DNA from: Colias croceus
Taxonomy: Eukaryota > Arthropoda > Insecta > Lepidoptera > Pieridae
DNA: 64,000 nt
Reading direction: 5' to 3'
Assembly (NCBI RefSeq): GCF_905220415.1
Contig: NC_059543.1
Location: forward strand, 5,208,001-5,272,000
Below are positions 11,843 to 24,564 of the stretch, piece after piece. Both the position numbers and the translations under genes were made by a program. The number at the start of each line of letters is the position of its first letter. Positions within the stretch are counted from its first letter, which is position 1. The notes beneath the pieces are model-generated. The model did not search any database. It worked only from the letters and a program-made list of their open reading frames with translations, and had not been told where the DNA came from.

Positions 11843-12222
11843 TATACATTTTTTAATATCTAATTAACTCATATAAAATGAGTGATGAAGCTACTCTATT
11901 GAGTTGAAAATTTGCTTAGTTTGAAACTAGATGGCGCCACTGTCTATGATGTGAGTTTAGTTATGTAAAGCTGCAGTAGGCTGGTGCATTTTGCTTGTGA
12001 GCGTCTATAGAATATCCTCAAAGGACACAAAGCCAAGCTATCCAACGACACGTTGTACATCCTTATACATTATGAACTTATCGCTTAAAGCGCTTTACTA
12101 GCAATTGTGCTATCTGTAATCATGCTAGCAAAGCTTCTGGTGCTCATAAGACTTACTGACTGTTCAAACTTTCTTGTTAGAACAATTCACGAGCGTTAAT
12201 TCGTGTACAGACTAATATACAA

Positions 12223-12384
12223 TCCTACTAATATTCTAAATGGGAAAGTTTGTGACCCTTTCACAAAAAAAAAACTGCTGAGGGATTTGGATGAAACTTT
12301 GCAGCAATATAGGTCATCAGAAAAACATATAAGCTATAGAAATACATGAATTTGAAAGCGAGTTCTTCTGCGTGGTACAGCTAG
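12223..12384 (+). mobile_element. Helitron-like non-autonomous element
   Basis: It starts A|TCCTACTAATATTCTAAATG and ends GCGTGGTACAGCTAG|T. The 3' hairpin is eroded. It includes GGATTTGGATGAAACTTTG. Confidence 0.65.
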
Positions 12385-12594
12385 TATTTAATAAATTCAT
12401 ATCTCACCCGCTCTGGAGTTAATTAAATTATTCTTAATAAAAGTAAATAAGACAATATTTAAAAAGGAAATTTTTATTTTTTTGGTGCTCTTCTTTTAAT
12501 TAATTTTAATGTAACTCAACATTTTTAAGAGCTAAATATAAAAACGACAGGGTTTTTTAATTTTTACGTGATTGTGTGTTTTTTAGGGTATATA

Positions 12595-12959
12595 CAGGGT
12601 ATCCCACTATTGGTATACTAAGCGCGAAGGGACTTGTAGTTTTGCATACACTGATCATGTAAAAAATACTTAAACAACAAAATGACGTCAAAAATTTTAT
12701 GCTAATTTTTTCCTGAAAATTCATGTTTTCTTCTCTAGCTTCGCGCAGCCGGCATATACCGCTTCTCTTATGTGAGCATTTTGTCTATAAAATATAATCT
12801 TAATCGATAGCTCACGTGCTGGTAGCAAAGTTGGGCGGGTTGCTTGTTATGGGTGTACACATAGAGTTTTAAGAATTCATTTATTAGAAAAAAATGTACT
12901 CAGCGTATGCAAAACTATAACCTCCATTATGCTTAGTATACCAACAGTGGGACACCCTG
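12595..12959 (-). mobile_element. MITE family A, copy 2 (inverted relative to copy 1)
   Basis: This 365-bp element is flanked by TA on both sides with terminal repeats CAGGGTATCCCACTATTGG and complement. Its sequence is the reverse complement of 7688-8034, with moderate divergence and small indels. Confidence 0.8.
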
Positions 12960-13446
12960 TATAATATATATGTGACATCGTAGCTCCCTACGGATGGAAA
13001 TGTGAAATTAGTCGGGTGTTACAAAGATAGTCGCCTCCACAAAATGGCGAACTCAATATTTTTATCCTCTTTTAAATAAAGAGGCATAAACAAAATGCTT
13101 TTTTTATCTAATTGTCCTGTTAACAGTGAGAATTTTCGTATTGCAATAGATTTTTAAGAGACAACAACGAACTAACATAATACAACACAACAAAGGGGCA
13201 CTATCCGATCAGTAATCGTGATCATACAGTTTACTATCAAATTAATCCGTGTACTAAATAAATTTACCCGCCACTGCAATTTACGCTTCGCTTAAGAACT
13301 TAAATAAACATTCTGGTTGATTTAGTTTAGTGGTAGTGCTCTTGGACACTAATTTTTCTCAAGCCTTGTATATTTCACGCGTCTTTTAATTGTATAAGAC
13401 TTGTGTCTGCGTTTTGTAACTAGTCAGTTAGCTCACTTTCATATCT

Positions 13447-13645
13447 ATCTAGATATACTTCACTACGTAGTATAAAACAAAGTCGCTTTCTCTGTCCCTC
13501 CTATGTCCCTTTATATGCATCTTTAAAACTACGCAACGGATTTTGATGCAATTTTTTTAATAGATAGAGTGATTCAAGAGGAAGGTAAAGTATATAATTT
13601 ATTAGGTTTTAAACAAAGCGGGCGAAGCCGCGGGCGGAAAGCTAG
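13447..13645 (+). mobile_element. Helitron-like non-autonomous element
   Basis: The 3' end is GCGGGCGAAGCCGCGGGCGG followed by AAAGCTAG|T. The interior includes CTACGCAACGGATTTTGATG, typical of these elements. The 5' boundary is approximate. Confidence 0.65.
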
Positions 13646-13687
13646 TACCTATATTATAAATAAATAACAAGATTATTATTTTACTGG

Positions 13688-14031
13688 GTTATTATATCAA
13701 AGCAAACATCATCGTATTTTGAATATTTACAGTGAAAATGTAAAATGATATTATACTGAGAATTCCTTATCTTTACTCCCTATAATCGGTATTACTTTAT
13801 CGAATAATAATTAAATAGTATATCTCAATTCATTGACAATAATAGTTTGTGATATTATCAACTGAGCATAGATTAGTTATCATTTAGAATGAAATCTTCA
13901 GACTATTTGGTATATATTTGATTAATAATTTTGCTAATCACATGAGTTATCATATTATCGTGTTATTACACAAATTTTCAACATATAATTTCAAATACCT
14001 ACATTACAATCAACCGCGGGCGGTTAGCTAG
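13688..14031 (-). repeat. Unclassified repeat B, copy 2, abutting a Helitron-type 3' end
   Basis: This is the reverse complement of 9893-10225. On its right, AACCGCGGGCGGTTAGCTAG|T (ending 14031) has the form of a Helitron 3' hairpin and CTAG end on the plus strand. Copy 2 may therefore have been captured by a Helitron or have inserted next to one. Another Helitron end (13645) lies 43 bp to its left. Confidence 0.6.
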
Positions 14032-14799
14032 TATTTTATAAAGAAGAAGTATTTGAGTATTTTTGTTTGTTTCTATTAAATAAATACTCTACAACAGCCT
14101 TACCGTTTTTGATTTTTTTTTTAACTAGCAGAAAGTCACTTTAAAAAAATATTAACGTTGCCAACCATTTAATCATAAGCGACGGACATTACCGTCATTA
14201 TCCCACTTTAGTAAAGATTAGGGCTATTATAAATTGCATAAGAGAATATTATATTCATATAAGGTCCATCCAAACTTACAAATTGATCGGTAGCTATTCG
14301 ATTTATGTATTAACACTTTAAATTACCTCGAGATAGTTGTTTCTCGTTACTTGAGATGTCACAAAACTTAAAAACTTCTGCTCAACTACAAATGGTAATA
14401 ATTATATTTTCAAAGAAAATCCCGCGAGTCAAATTAAAAAAAAAATGTAAAATCTTACAATATCAGTAAAAATTCCTATATATATTCGATAAGGTAGTTT
14501 ATTTAAACTCATGTGTCACTCCTACTTTCAAAGTTGATTTGATAGTGTTTATAATTCTTATTGCAAATATAAAACTGTTAAGAATCATGAGCTTCAGCTC
14601 TCTATGGGTAAAAGTTTAATATTAATTTCAAGACTTTTTTTTCATGATGTCAATTAGAAATTTTTTTGATATTATTTAAAAAAAGAGTAACAAAATAACG
14701 TGACTTAATCACTTATCAGCGATTTTATTCAGGATGTCTGAGATAAGAGATAAGAAATTTCCTAGTAGTTACAACTTGAATGACTTCAAGAGTTTACCA

Positions 14800-14910
14800 C
14801 CTTCTCAAAAAGTCGGCAACGCATCTGCAGAAGCCTCTAAAGATCAATGTGGGCGGTGGACTCGCTTACGGTCAGGCGCTCTCATAAGCCCTTCATATTT
14901 ATGTATGATA
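14800..14910 (+). repeat. Non-LTR retroelement fragment
   Basis: AGTCGGCAACGCATCTGC, then GGGCGGTGGACTCGCTTACG and GTCAGGCGCTCTCATAAGCC, resembles the terminal text of common lepidopteran LINE/SINE copies. It is short and diverged, and the flanking DNA is AT-rich with nothing recognisable. Confidence 0.45.
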
Positions 14911-14949
14911 TTTCCAGTAAACTATTTTATTGTGTTGCATGATTAGAGA

Positions 14950-17900
14950 AGTTCAAAAATCGAAAGAATGACATAAGATTTTGTAAAAAAACAGTTTATC
15001 ATATTTTGTAAAACTTTCAACTATTCTTTCCCAGGGCAACTAGTTCTCTCAGCCAAATCATTAAAATAACCTTTTGGGATGCAATTTTAACTATTATGAT
15101 CTTCTTATACTATACTTATAAATTTACACGGGAACAAGAGAGAAAAACACTTACTTGATACATACTTCATCCTTTATTTTATTTATTGTTTTTTTTACAT
15201 AATATAATTACATGAAACAAAAAACAACTTTTGAAAAGAAAAAATATACTAGAAATTCACATTAATATCGGATTATCCGCTCTGCCTTGTTACAAAAAGA
15301 CAAAAGACAGAAATCTGAAAATGCTGCTTTTTCTTCTTTTAAACGGGAGATTAAAGGCATAATATTTTAATCTCTGACTGTAAAACTGTCAGCAAACTAG
15401 ACCGCTTCACTTCGATAGAAAAAGCGCTCGACATAGCCTGTTGCGTGGTGCTACGCCGTAGCCGCAGTAGTTATTCCTGAGACGTCGTAGCCGCCACTCG
15501 TAGCGGTTCCATCGCGTAGTTCTGTAAACGAAAATTTTTTAAATGAACTAATTATAGACAATATATGGAACCATTAAACTTTTTTTTGTTCTTAAATTTA
15601 TTTTTGTAAATTTTTAAGTGACGTAAATAATGTGTTTTGGAAAGTTTGTCATTTTGGAGGTAAGGAGTGCAGTAAGTTTTGAAAGTTAAATTATTATTAA
15701 AATTAGTTTAAATTCTAACATAAATTATATAATTTCAATTATTTTAAAAAATAGCTATTATTTAAATATTAGTTGAAGATTTTCTAAAACAAAAACTTCA
15801 CGCAAGTAACATAATCTATTTTTTATTTATATTTAACGATGACGATGATAAATGTTTTGGTATTTTATGTCGAAAAATATTTAATGAAAACTTAAACTAG
15901 GTACTTTAAATAATAACTACCAATATTAGGTATGTAGAATTTCAAAACAATTAATACATACATACATTTCGGAGTTATTGCGAAAATTATACACTTTTTA
16001 AATGAATTTCATTTTCGTTATTTTACACGATAAATTAATAATTGTTTGTAGAATAATTGAAATGTATAGAAATGAATTATCCACGAAGAATAAGAGTTAG
16101 GAAGGTAAGAAACTGTTTTGTATATTTGTTGGTTCGTAAATTTTCCCTGCTGTTATTTAAACGGAGTCAAATTAAATATAACAAATAAATTTTTATAATT
16201 TAATTTTTTTATTGAACCTGTACATTTTTTAATAATTTATTAAACCTATAATATTATATATCTATACATTCATCATATCATAATGACATTCTCATGAAAC
16301 CTTGAATATGGCGCATTAGAAACTAAACTATATTTTGGACCAAGGTTTTTACCAACAAATGGTTTTAAACACATTCACGTTTTTTTATTCGTGTACCGCC
16401 ACTTTTCTACTTTCATGCATGTCAACCCTATCTCTCAGTTACAAAATAAAGATAAAAAGGAGACAGAAATAATCAAATAAATGTTTAAAAATCTTAATTC
16501 TCAAATTATTCAGAATCATCAATCAAAGAAATTCGTGTTAGTTACACTCGTTACACGGTTAATAACCAAAGAATGGCTGAACTGATATGGCTGAACATTG
16601 GTGGAGATTTAGCTAACAACTAGGAGAAGGACATAGAATTTGTATTCCTCAAAATTTGAAAAAAAAATACAACTGGGGTCTCAAGGATGTGAATCCAACT
16701 TTAATAAAACTGTTTTCTTGTAACTTAATTACTATATAATAACTTATAACTTAATTTGTGTTTCTTGATGCAGTATACAATCGAAATAAAATAGAAAATA
16801 ACCCCGTTTTACACTGTTGAAAACAATTTCGACAAATTACAATATAATGAATGTATCTTACATTGCGATTTGTATGGGATGGAACAAATGTTTTACAGTT
16901 CGCTGATCATTTTCGACGCGAATAGAAATACTTTGTAAGGCTTACATATTATACTTAGAAGGCAAAAATTACATGTGAAAATACTCCTTGAAATTAAAAG
17001 CACACACAATATAATTTTTATTCAATACAAATATTTATAGGTAGGTACCTACACAAGCGAAAATATGTTTGTAAAAATATAGAAGATGGTTACGACCCTC
17101 AAACACTTATTTGCTTATTAAACCTTGAAGTAATAAGTATTTGTATTTGAGATCAGTAGAATCGTGATAGCAATATTTTTACTCTGTTAATATAAAGATA
17201 ATATCATAATTCAAAGAAAATATATTTAAACTAAGTACACAACATATTTTTTTATTAAATTATTTACCAATTGTCAGTAACGAATGCGAACTTACATTTT
17301 TAAATGTTTTATATTCATATAATTATAATAAACATACATATAAATACCATCATTTAATGCATAACACATTATAATATTTAGTGGATATTATAAACACATG
17401 CAAACTATCGCTAAATTTAGCATATGTGATTAACTAATTAATCTTCTTTTATAACAGAAGCTCATGTTCTAGTAAACCTAAGGTATGCAATATGCACACC
17501 TTTTTGCTTTTAAGAACTTTCATACATACCGCCGGTCATCCATATTGAACATATTTTCCTAAGATAAGTTGATGTTGGAAAATATTATTTAATAAACTGG
17601 TTTTGCATATTATGCATATAATGTGTATAAGGAGTTTAGTAGGAATATTAATATATTTGCAATTTTACCACACATTGAGATATCCTTTTAAGCACTTAAA
17701 TGCTTGTGTTAGAACATCTCGCTCTTCCGAGAGTACATTATGTTTTATTGTTACATGAATAACATTTTCTTCAATAAAGTGAAATGAATATGTATATTCA
17801 AATATAAACTTAACTATATACTCTAATTTATTGATTAATTTAAAATTGTATTAGTGCTTATACATAGTTAACTAGGTATTATTATACCACCGATTCGGAG

Positions 17901-18890
17901 TGTTTCTTATACCAAGAAGAATCATCATCTAAAAACTCGAGTGTCAAGAACTCACATAATATATTTTTTATACAAATTCTTAATGTGTACTTTTATGGGA
18001 AAAATACTTACTACAATTACTATTACTTCCGATAAACAATTCTACATGGAAATTTCCATAACACACTACTCGTGTTCAAATTGAACCCAAGAGGTTAAAC
18101 ATTACCGAAGTTATTCTCTTTTACGACATTTGGTCATAATTACGCAATATAATTTCAGGAAGACAAATATGAGTGAGAATGGTTCCTAATTAGATAGGGA
18201 ATATATAATTCAAATTAGATACGGTTCATTATAATTAATTATCTCATATTTACGTAGATCACTTTATGAATTATCATAATTTTGTACAGCATTTTAAATG
18301 TATAATGAAGAGACCTTTTTTAACCACGGGATATAAAACATTGAAAATGTATGTCAGCGTATGTAGCTTCTTAAAATGGATAAAACCATTATCTCCCATG
18401 CTTCGTAAAACACGATTTTTAATAGCGTAAGTATTAAAAATAGCAATTTCGCAGTAAAATTATGTCACTGAAAACTCATCTTCCTTCCGTTAAAATTCGT
18501 GAATATCGCTGCATATCCGAGGTAGAGAACATTCGTTGCCATACCTGTATAATAGAGGTAGCTTAAAAATCTGTACAAAGCTTTATAGAGATGGTTTCTT
18601 TGTAATAAATTTTAATTAAAGTGGTCCAGTTCCGAGGCTCTCGCTTTTCTGATTGTGCTCACTTTGTAACTATCAGCTTTAAATGGTAGTTGTGTCGATG
18701 AAGTATTTCAAAAGATTTTAATAAAAATATTTTTTCTCGATAAGAGCGACTCAATTGGGTCGCGTTGGTAGCGCGGAAGCTCTGACGATGGTATATTTAC
18801 AGTATCACGATTATTTGATATGAAGAAGGTCTTTATAAATTCTCTTGCAATCATATACGTAATACCTATTATGCAATCCTTATACTCATT
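14950..18890. other. AT-rich intergenic DNA, mostly featureless
   Basis: No ORF with recognisable content was found. Weak remnants are a GC-richer patch at 15390-15520 with imperfect GTAGCCGC repeats, a degenerate Helitron-like stretch at 16555-16650 (AATGGCTGAACTGATATGGC...AGGAGAAGGACATAGAATTT), and a retroelement-like scrap at 17878-17950 (ACCGATTCGGAGTGTTTC, ACCAAGAAGAATC). Confidence 0.5.
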
Positions 18891-18896
18891 TAATAA

Positions 18897-19058
18897 CGGT
18901 GCATTTACATCAAACGAACATAGAGCTAGAGCTAACCCAGAACAACGAAAGAATGTTCTATGTTTAGACCTTGGTTTAGACTAATGATAAAACAATTTGA
19001 CAAGCGGGATAGAATGAGCATTCGCTCGTTTGATGTAATTCTTGGATGTAATGCACCG
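18897..19058. mobile_element. Small MITE with TAA target duplication (Harbinger-like)
   Basis: The ends CGGTGCATTTACATCAAACG and its partial complement (TTTGATGTAA...GGATGTAATGCACCG) are flanked by TAA at 18894-18896 and 19059-19061. This 162-bp element has no ORF. A 3-bp TWA duplication is characteristic of PIF/Harbinger elements. Confidence 0.65.
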
Positions 19059-19061
19059 TAA

Positions 19062-21455
19062 CAACATACGTGTGTATTTATTGATAAGTTAAATATGCTA
19101 GTGCCGATAAAGCCATCAACTATCAACATCATCAATCAACAATGAACGAACTTAAATACAAAGTAACCTGATTGGTTGGATCGTTGTGAATACAATTATT
19201 TTTCTTCAAATACAAAAGTGTCGAGCGAAGATGTTTTAACCGTTCGATTTGACAATTATCTTCTAGGCTATTTTTTTACGTTCTGACTTAATTCTACATT
19301 ATTACGAACATTATAAGTTCTGAACCATCGCCATACATGTATTCAGCATAAGATATAATTTTCTCAAGTCGAAAATTTACAAACCTTTTTGTCCATAGTT
19401 AAATGTATACGCAAAAAATGTAGAACGCGTACTTTTCCTCACATTTTGGTTCATACAAGATCTCATTTAAGTTGTCACAGGAACTGTAAAAACCTTGCCG
19501 TACTGTAACAAACTTTGTCGCTACGTTATAAGATAAAGTTGAATTTTCCTAATTTCCTGTCTTCAGATATCTCTACTAAGATCCTCCTCAAAGCATTATG
19601 AAATCTTATCCCAGGCATATAATTAAGGAAGTTAAGACTTTACTTTTTTACATATTTTTCTAATCTTTATTAACAGAGTATATTTCCAAACTAAAGAAAT
19701 GGGAATATATTTATATTCTAAGTAATTCTTTGTGACACTTGATTGTGACGTGATTGTAGAAGTATTTCTTTTTTCATATAACCGTTTCGTTCGACCGTTT
19801 TCGGTTACGTAAGAAATGTGGGAGTTTATATTCTATATTTAAATATTAACCCAAACTATATTTAAATAAAGGTCCAAACCCTCATATTATTAGGGAAATC
19901 AATAATCCCTCATAAAAAGTCGTCCATATAGAAATTTAGTTTTTATAAAAAGCATAATGCTTGACCCATCCAAAACCAAAAAGAGCATACGAGGCGAATG
20001 CACCGGAATTACGTAATGAACTCACATAAATGCCGTTTTATATTATTTTTCCACTTAAAAACTAGGCAATGAAGGCGTTCTATTCAAAACTTTTAATCCA
20101 GAAAGTTTGAACGTTTTTCGCTTTCCTTTTAGTGTAATTAAAAATTTATCCGTGGAAGTTTGTTGAGCGGTCTAATGAAGATAACTCGTGAAATGCGAAA
20201 ACAATATTATAAACAAATGTTATTATTCAATTTTCTCTTCCACGGGTGAATATTTATTAACATAATCCTATTTTTATTACTTCTAACCAGGAGGTGTAAA
20301 GTTTATTAAGCAATGGAATGAATTATGAAAATAGCATTATTCTGACGCAATCAAAAGTTTTATTGGCTAAAAATTAAACTAATTCCACTTAATATAAAAT
20401 GTAAATATGTTAGATATAGCGGATTATAAGACCAGGATAAGTGGCCTTTCATCCTTTAAGCCTGTTTAGAGTGGATCCTACAAACGAAACATTATCTTTA
20501 TGTTGATCATCTAAGTGGATAAAATTGGAAATAGACCGGTAAAGGTTAACCGGACCCACACCCTGGTACCTTCATTATTATCACTTTTTTACAACATTTG
20601 CCCACAGTCTTTTATAACACGTACGCACACGCACACACACATACGCATTCACACATACACGTTGAAATGGGTTTGCATTTGATTTTTGTTTAGAATTTTC
20701 TCTATTTTGAGCACACTTTTGATTTAGACTTAGATTTATTCTGGGAATGATATTTTTCATGATTACATGTCATCATTATTATTAGTATGGATATTTTTTC
20801 TATATTATAATATGTAAAATAGGTTATGATATAATACTGTTATTTGTAAGTAGTATCCCTTCTTTTCACCTTAAATTAATCTAATAGAAAAGAAACTAGA
20901 TTGACACATAATACGATTTTTATTACGGTCCTACCCAAGTGGCTAATAGATAGATTTACGACCAAAGATTACGATTTTTCAACCGCACATTTGGGGCTAC
21001 CGCTAAAGTGAGTTTTTACGAACTTGTTTAACTTGACTAGTAATATAGAGATAATCTTTCCTCAAGTACTTCAGATGTTTTAATAATACAGTGACTTGCT
21101 ATTCATATTCATATCACCGTTATTATAATATATACATTCTAATTTATTATAATCTCTAGGCAACATAAGCCGGGCTTAATACACGGAAAGAGCATAAGCA
21201 GTCGATTAGAGATTTAGTTATGTTTGCAGAATTTAATGCAAAGCTTAACGTAATTGTTTCGTTGTATTATGGTAATTCTGAGTTATGATATAATTAATGA
21301 TTAGTAGAATATGTGATTTTTTTATATTATAAGCGTTCTTTACCAACAACCGGTAAGGGTTTTATTCATAGAATGCCAATAAGATTGGTCTGATTCTTAA
21401 AATCTAGCACGACGTTATGTTTCCTTTTTATCAAGAGTTTACAATTAAAATACAC
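19062..21455. other. AT-rich intergenic DNA with a CA-rich microsatellite
   Basis: A degenerate (CA)n tract with TACG interruptions lies at ~20619-20660. Nothing else was recognised; there are no ORFs with family motifs. Confidence 0.5.
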
Positions 21456-21458
21456 TAC

Positions 21459-21497
21459 CTTTTTTTAAGTGGGGAAATCTTGCAACCCACGGCCTCC
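21459..21497 (-). repeat. Short 3'-terminal retroelement copy
   Basis: TTTTTTTAAGTGGGGAAATCTTGCAACCCACGGCC (in two blocks) is the same 3' terminal text, with a poly-A tail on the minus strand, as the element at 26299-26453. This is a much shorter copy. Confidence 0.5.
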
Positions 21498-21797
21498 AAA
21501 ATAGACACATACCTATTGTAATGGTTTAAGTTTAAGATGTAATGTATATCTCGTGTTCAGGACACGATTGCGTAAAATAGTTATACCTAGTCACAGAATA
21601 CATAGGTAATAGTAGCAGAAACGCTACAGAACGGACACTCTCCGCCTCCCGCCAAAATTAAACACTTACCTCACCTCGCACGGATAGCCTAAAAATGGTC
21701 CGCATTTTTCTGCAAGGACGATACGGAACGAAGATTGACAACATTAATCAAAGTAATTTTATTATTTTGGATTTGTGATTATCGTTTTTCGTAGAAA

Positions 21798-21890
21798 ATG
21801 GTTAGATATTGTGCTGTTTACGGATGTATTTCATCAGAAAATCGCGAATTTTTTTTTACGCTAGTCACAAATGTGCCAACCATAAAGTAG
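21798..21890 (+). pseudogene. Possible THAP zinc-finger start, broken
   Basis: An ATG opens a 30-codon frame beginning MVRYCAVYGC and ending in TAG. An N-terminal Met, a few residues, then C-x4-C with 'AVYGC' is typical of the start of THAP domains (C2CH DNA-binding domains of P-element transposases and host genes). The later Cys-His pair and the AVPTF box are not visible before the stop. It could be an exon fragment, a dead transposase or a chance match. Confidence 0.25.
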
Positions 21891-22013
21891 TATAGTATTA
21901 ATACCTCGCCAAGCACCGTGATTATACTTTCGGAATTTTCCTTTGATACCCAAGACATTGAAGGTATTCTTGAATATTTTTATTTATCAATTAGAAATCT
22001 ACAATCTATATAT

Positions 22014-22187
22014 AAAATTCAAAGGTCACTGATATAGTGATCTATCAATGCACAGCCCAAACCACTGGACGTATCGGGCTGAAATTTGGCATACAGGTCG
22101 ATGTCTAAAGGGGTAAAATAGGGGATGAAAACTTATACCATGAAAATTTATCTTTTCCACGCAAGCGAAGCTACGGGCAACAGCTCG
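22014..22187 (+). mobile_element. Helitron-like element, eroded 3' end
   Basis: It starts A|TCTATATATAAAATTCAAAG and includes CCACTGGACGTATCGGGCTG and AATTTGGCATACAGG. It ends CGAAGCTACGGGCAACAGCTCG, where CTAG has become CTCG. Confidence 0.6.
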
Positions 22188-22746
22188 TTTATGATATTTT
22201 ATTTTCATCCTGGTGTGTTAGTTTTATGTATTAGTCAATTTCCATGGTTTTTTTTCTACATCAAGATAATTTAAACCAAATTGGCAAAATAGGATTATTT
22301 TGGCATGTTCAACCTAAATTCAAATAAGAAACATATAACATGCTATTTACGTTTGAGTGCTTATTTAGTCAATATCCGATTTATTCTGATTTGCACATAA
22401 TTGGATATGGGGCTGATGTGCGAAATTCCATCCAATTCTGTGATTGCCTTGTTACTTTATATTTTGAGTTATTATGAAAGGTATGATAGCTTGTAGATAT
22501 ATTTAAAATAAAAAATATATAATATTTATTAGCAAATTTTACATATTCAGTTCACATATCATATGATTTATAGAAACAGTCTGTTTTTATTTTACTTATT
22601 TACCTAATCAACATTTTAGCGAGTATTATTTTATTTAAATATCAATATGAAAACAAATATTAACAAATCAATATTAACCCATAAAGCTAAAAAACCTATA
22701 TTATTGCTATATTATTAATAATAAACTACTACTAATATATAAACTA

Positions 22747-22956
22747 CTAGATTTCCGCCTGCGGCTTCGCCCGCGTTTTCAAAGGAAAACACCCGCATAG
22801 TTCCCATTCCCTTGGATTTCCGGGATAAAATCTATCCTATGTGTTAATCCAAGTTACCCTCTATATGTGTGCTAAATTTTATTGTAATCGGTTCTGTAGT
22901 TTATGCGTGAAAACCATACCTACATACATACAAACTCTTTATAATATTAGTATAGA
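22747..22956 (-). mobile_element. Helitron-like non-autonomous element
   Basis: On the minus strand it starts TCTATACTAATATTATAAAG and contains TATGTATGTAGGTATGG and TGGATTAACACATAGGATAG. It ends GCGGGCGAAGCCGCAGGCGG then AAATCTAG, with the CTAG complement at 22747-22750. It is related to 10489-10685. Confidence 0.75.
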
Positions 22957-23628
22957 TAAATTGATGCTGTCTGTGTATTAGTAACCATATAATTTGCAAC
23001 ATTACAATGTAATAAGTAATAATATTATACATACGTTAGTTTCCCTTTTCGCTTTGTAATTCTAAGCCTCATGAGAGGGATTATCCTTGATTACATCGGT
23101 CACAATATCCGCAATTTGTCAAAGATTGACGTAAAATTAAGCCCATAAAACTATAGGAAATATCGAATGTGAAATATCAAGAGCCGCTAAAATCTAAGTT
23201 TAAAATTTTGTTAATAATCATCCTCATCATAATCAATCACACACACTTATGTATTTCATTTTCACAATATAACACAGTGTTTAATACTGGAGTCCCATAA
23301 AATTTCAGGTCAAAATTAAATAACCTTTTCACCTCAAACCAAAACAATTCAGATAACATTTTTTGAAACATTATGTTGTCATTTAATACATCCATAGATC
23401 ATTACTCTGTGTCATTATTACGAAAAATATTAACATAATACATACACTTCCATTATTAATTTCCGTCATTAAGGTCGAAAAAATGTGGCTCATTTGTAGA
23501 GCCTGTAATTAATGAATTGGCAAAGGTATCCAGTGACGTCATTGGCGATTTATAACATGTCAACCAAGTCGGGATTATATTTTAGTAGCTTATGGCTTCA
23601 AACAAAAACATAATATCATTATTAGATA

Positions 23629-23832
23629 CTAGCTTTCCGGTGGTCGCTATGTTATCTATTGTATTGCTTAGTTCCCGTTCTAATGGAAATTCCGGGATAA
23701 AAACCTTTCCATATCCTATCTCAGGTTACAAACTATCTTAGTACCAAATTTTATCCAAATTAGTTCAGAGGTGGCGTGAAGAAGACACAAACAGACAGTC
23801 AGTTACAATCGCATTTTTAATATTAGTCGGGA
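23629..23832 (-). mobile_element. Diverged Helitron-like element
   Basis: The minus strand starts TCCCGACTAATATTAAAAAT and ends AAAGCTAG. The interior has GGTACTAAGATAGTTTG and ATCCCGGAATTTCC. The 3' hairpin is badly eroded. Confidence 0.6.
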
Positions 23833-24429
23833 AGGAAGTGTCATGACGTAGAAAATACAGCACTTTTTGTCCAAAGAGGAGTAATTTTCATCGAGATAAA
23901 GAATATTTATTTTGTACTTCATAACGCACCAGTAATAAACCAATTCGCTTGGGGCAAGGATAGAAGATTAAAATCAGCCTGTCTCGTGTTTCCTACCCTC
24001 AATATTAATCTGATTGTAGGTCATCCATCATGGTATTATAATATATTTTTGTACAAGTATTTAAATTCTTATTATACTCATACTGGAAACTTATCAATCA
24101 CTGTGGCATTTACTTACATATTTTCTCGTAGTTAACGATAAATTATTTTAATGTGGGATGGAATAAAAACGAACGGTAGGATGTAAGACTTTTTCCATTA
24201 ATTTTTGTCTGTGTAATATTCCAACAGTAGGTAGGTAATATTGCTTGAATGATATGTCAGATTATGGATGTTCTTACATTTCCTTTTATTATGTGTTTCT
24301 AAATCCTATGAATGATATGCGTATCAGTAATACCTTGATCTAGCTACATTTTTTAATTATTTTTTTCTTGCCTGTGGTAGTTTAAGACGATTTACCAGAT
24401 TATTGTATTAGGTGCCTTTCTAATGAAAT

Positions 24430-24564
24430 CTGTTTCCCTTGGTAACGCGTGGACGGATGGACCGATTTCGATAATTTTTATTATATTCCTTGAAGTACGA
24501 GACTGTTTCTTATGGAGAGGAAACGTAAATATATATCACGGGCGAAGCCGGGGCGGACCGCTAG
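24430..24564 (+). mobile_element. 5'-truncated Helitron-like element
   Basis: The interior has TGGACCGATTTCGATAATTT and CTTGAAGTACGAGACTG. It ends ACGGGCGAAGCCGGGGCGG then ACCGCTAG|T. The 5' end is missing. Confidence 0.65.

Noticed and set aside
14734..14946. 70-codon open frame on the plus strand
   Set aside because: Its middle part is retroelement tail sequence (GTCGGCAACGC...); it is not a gene.
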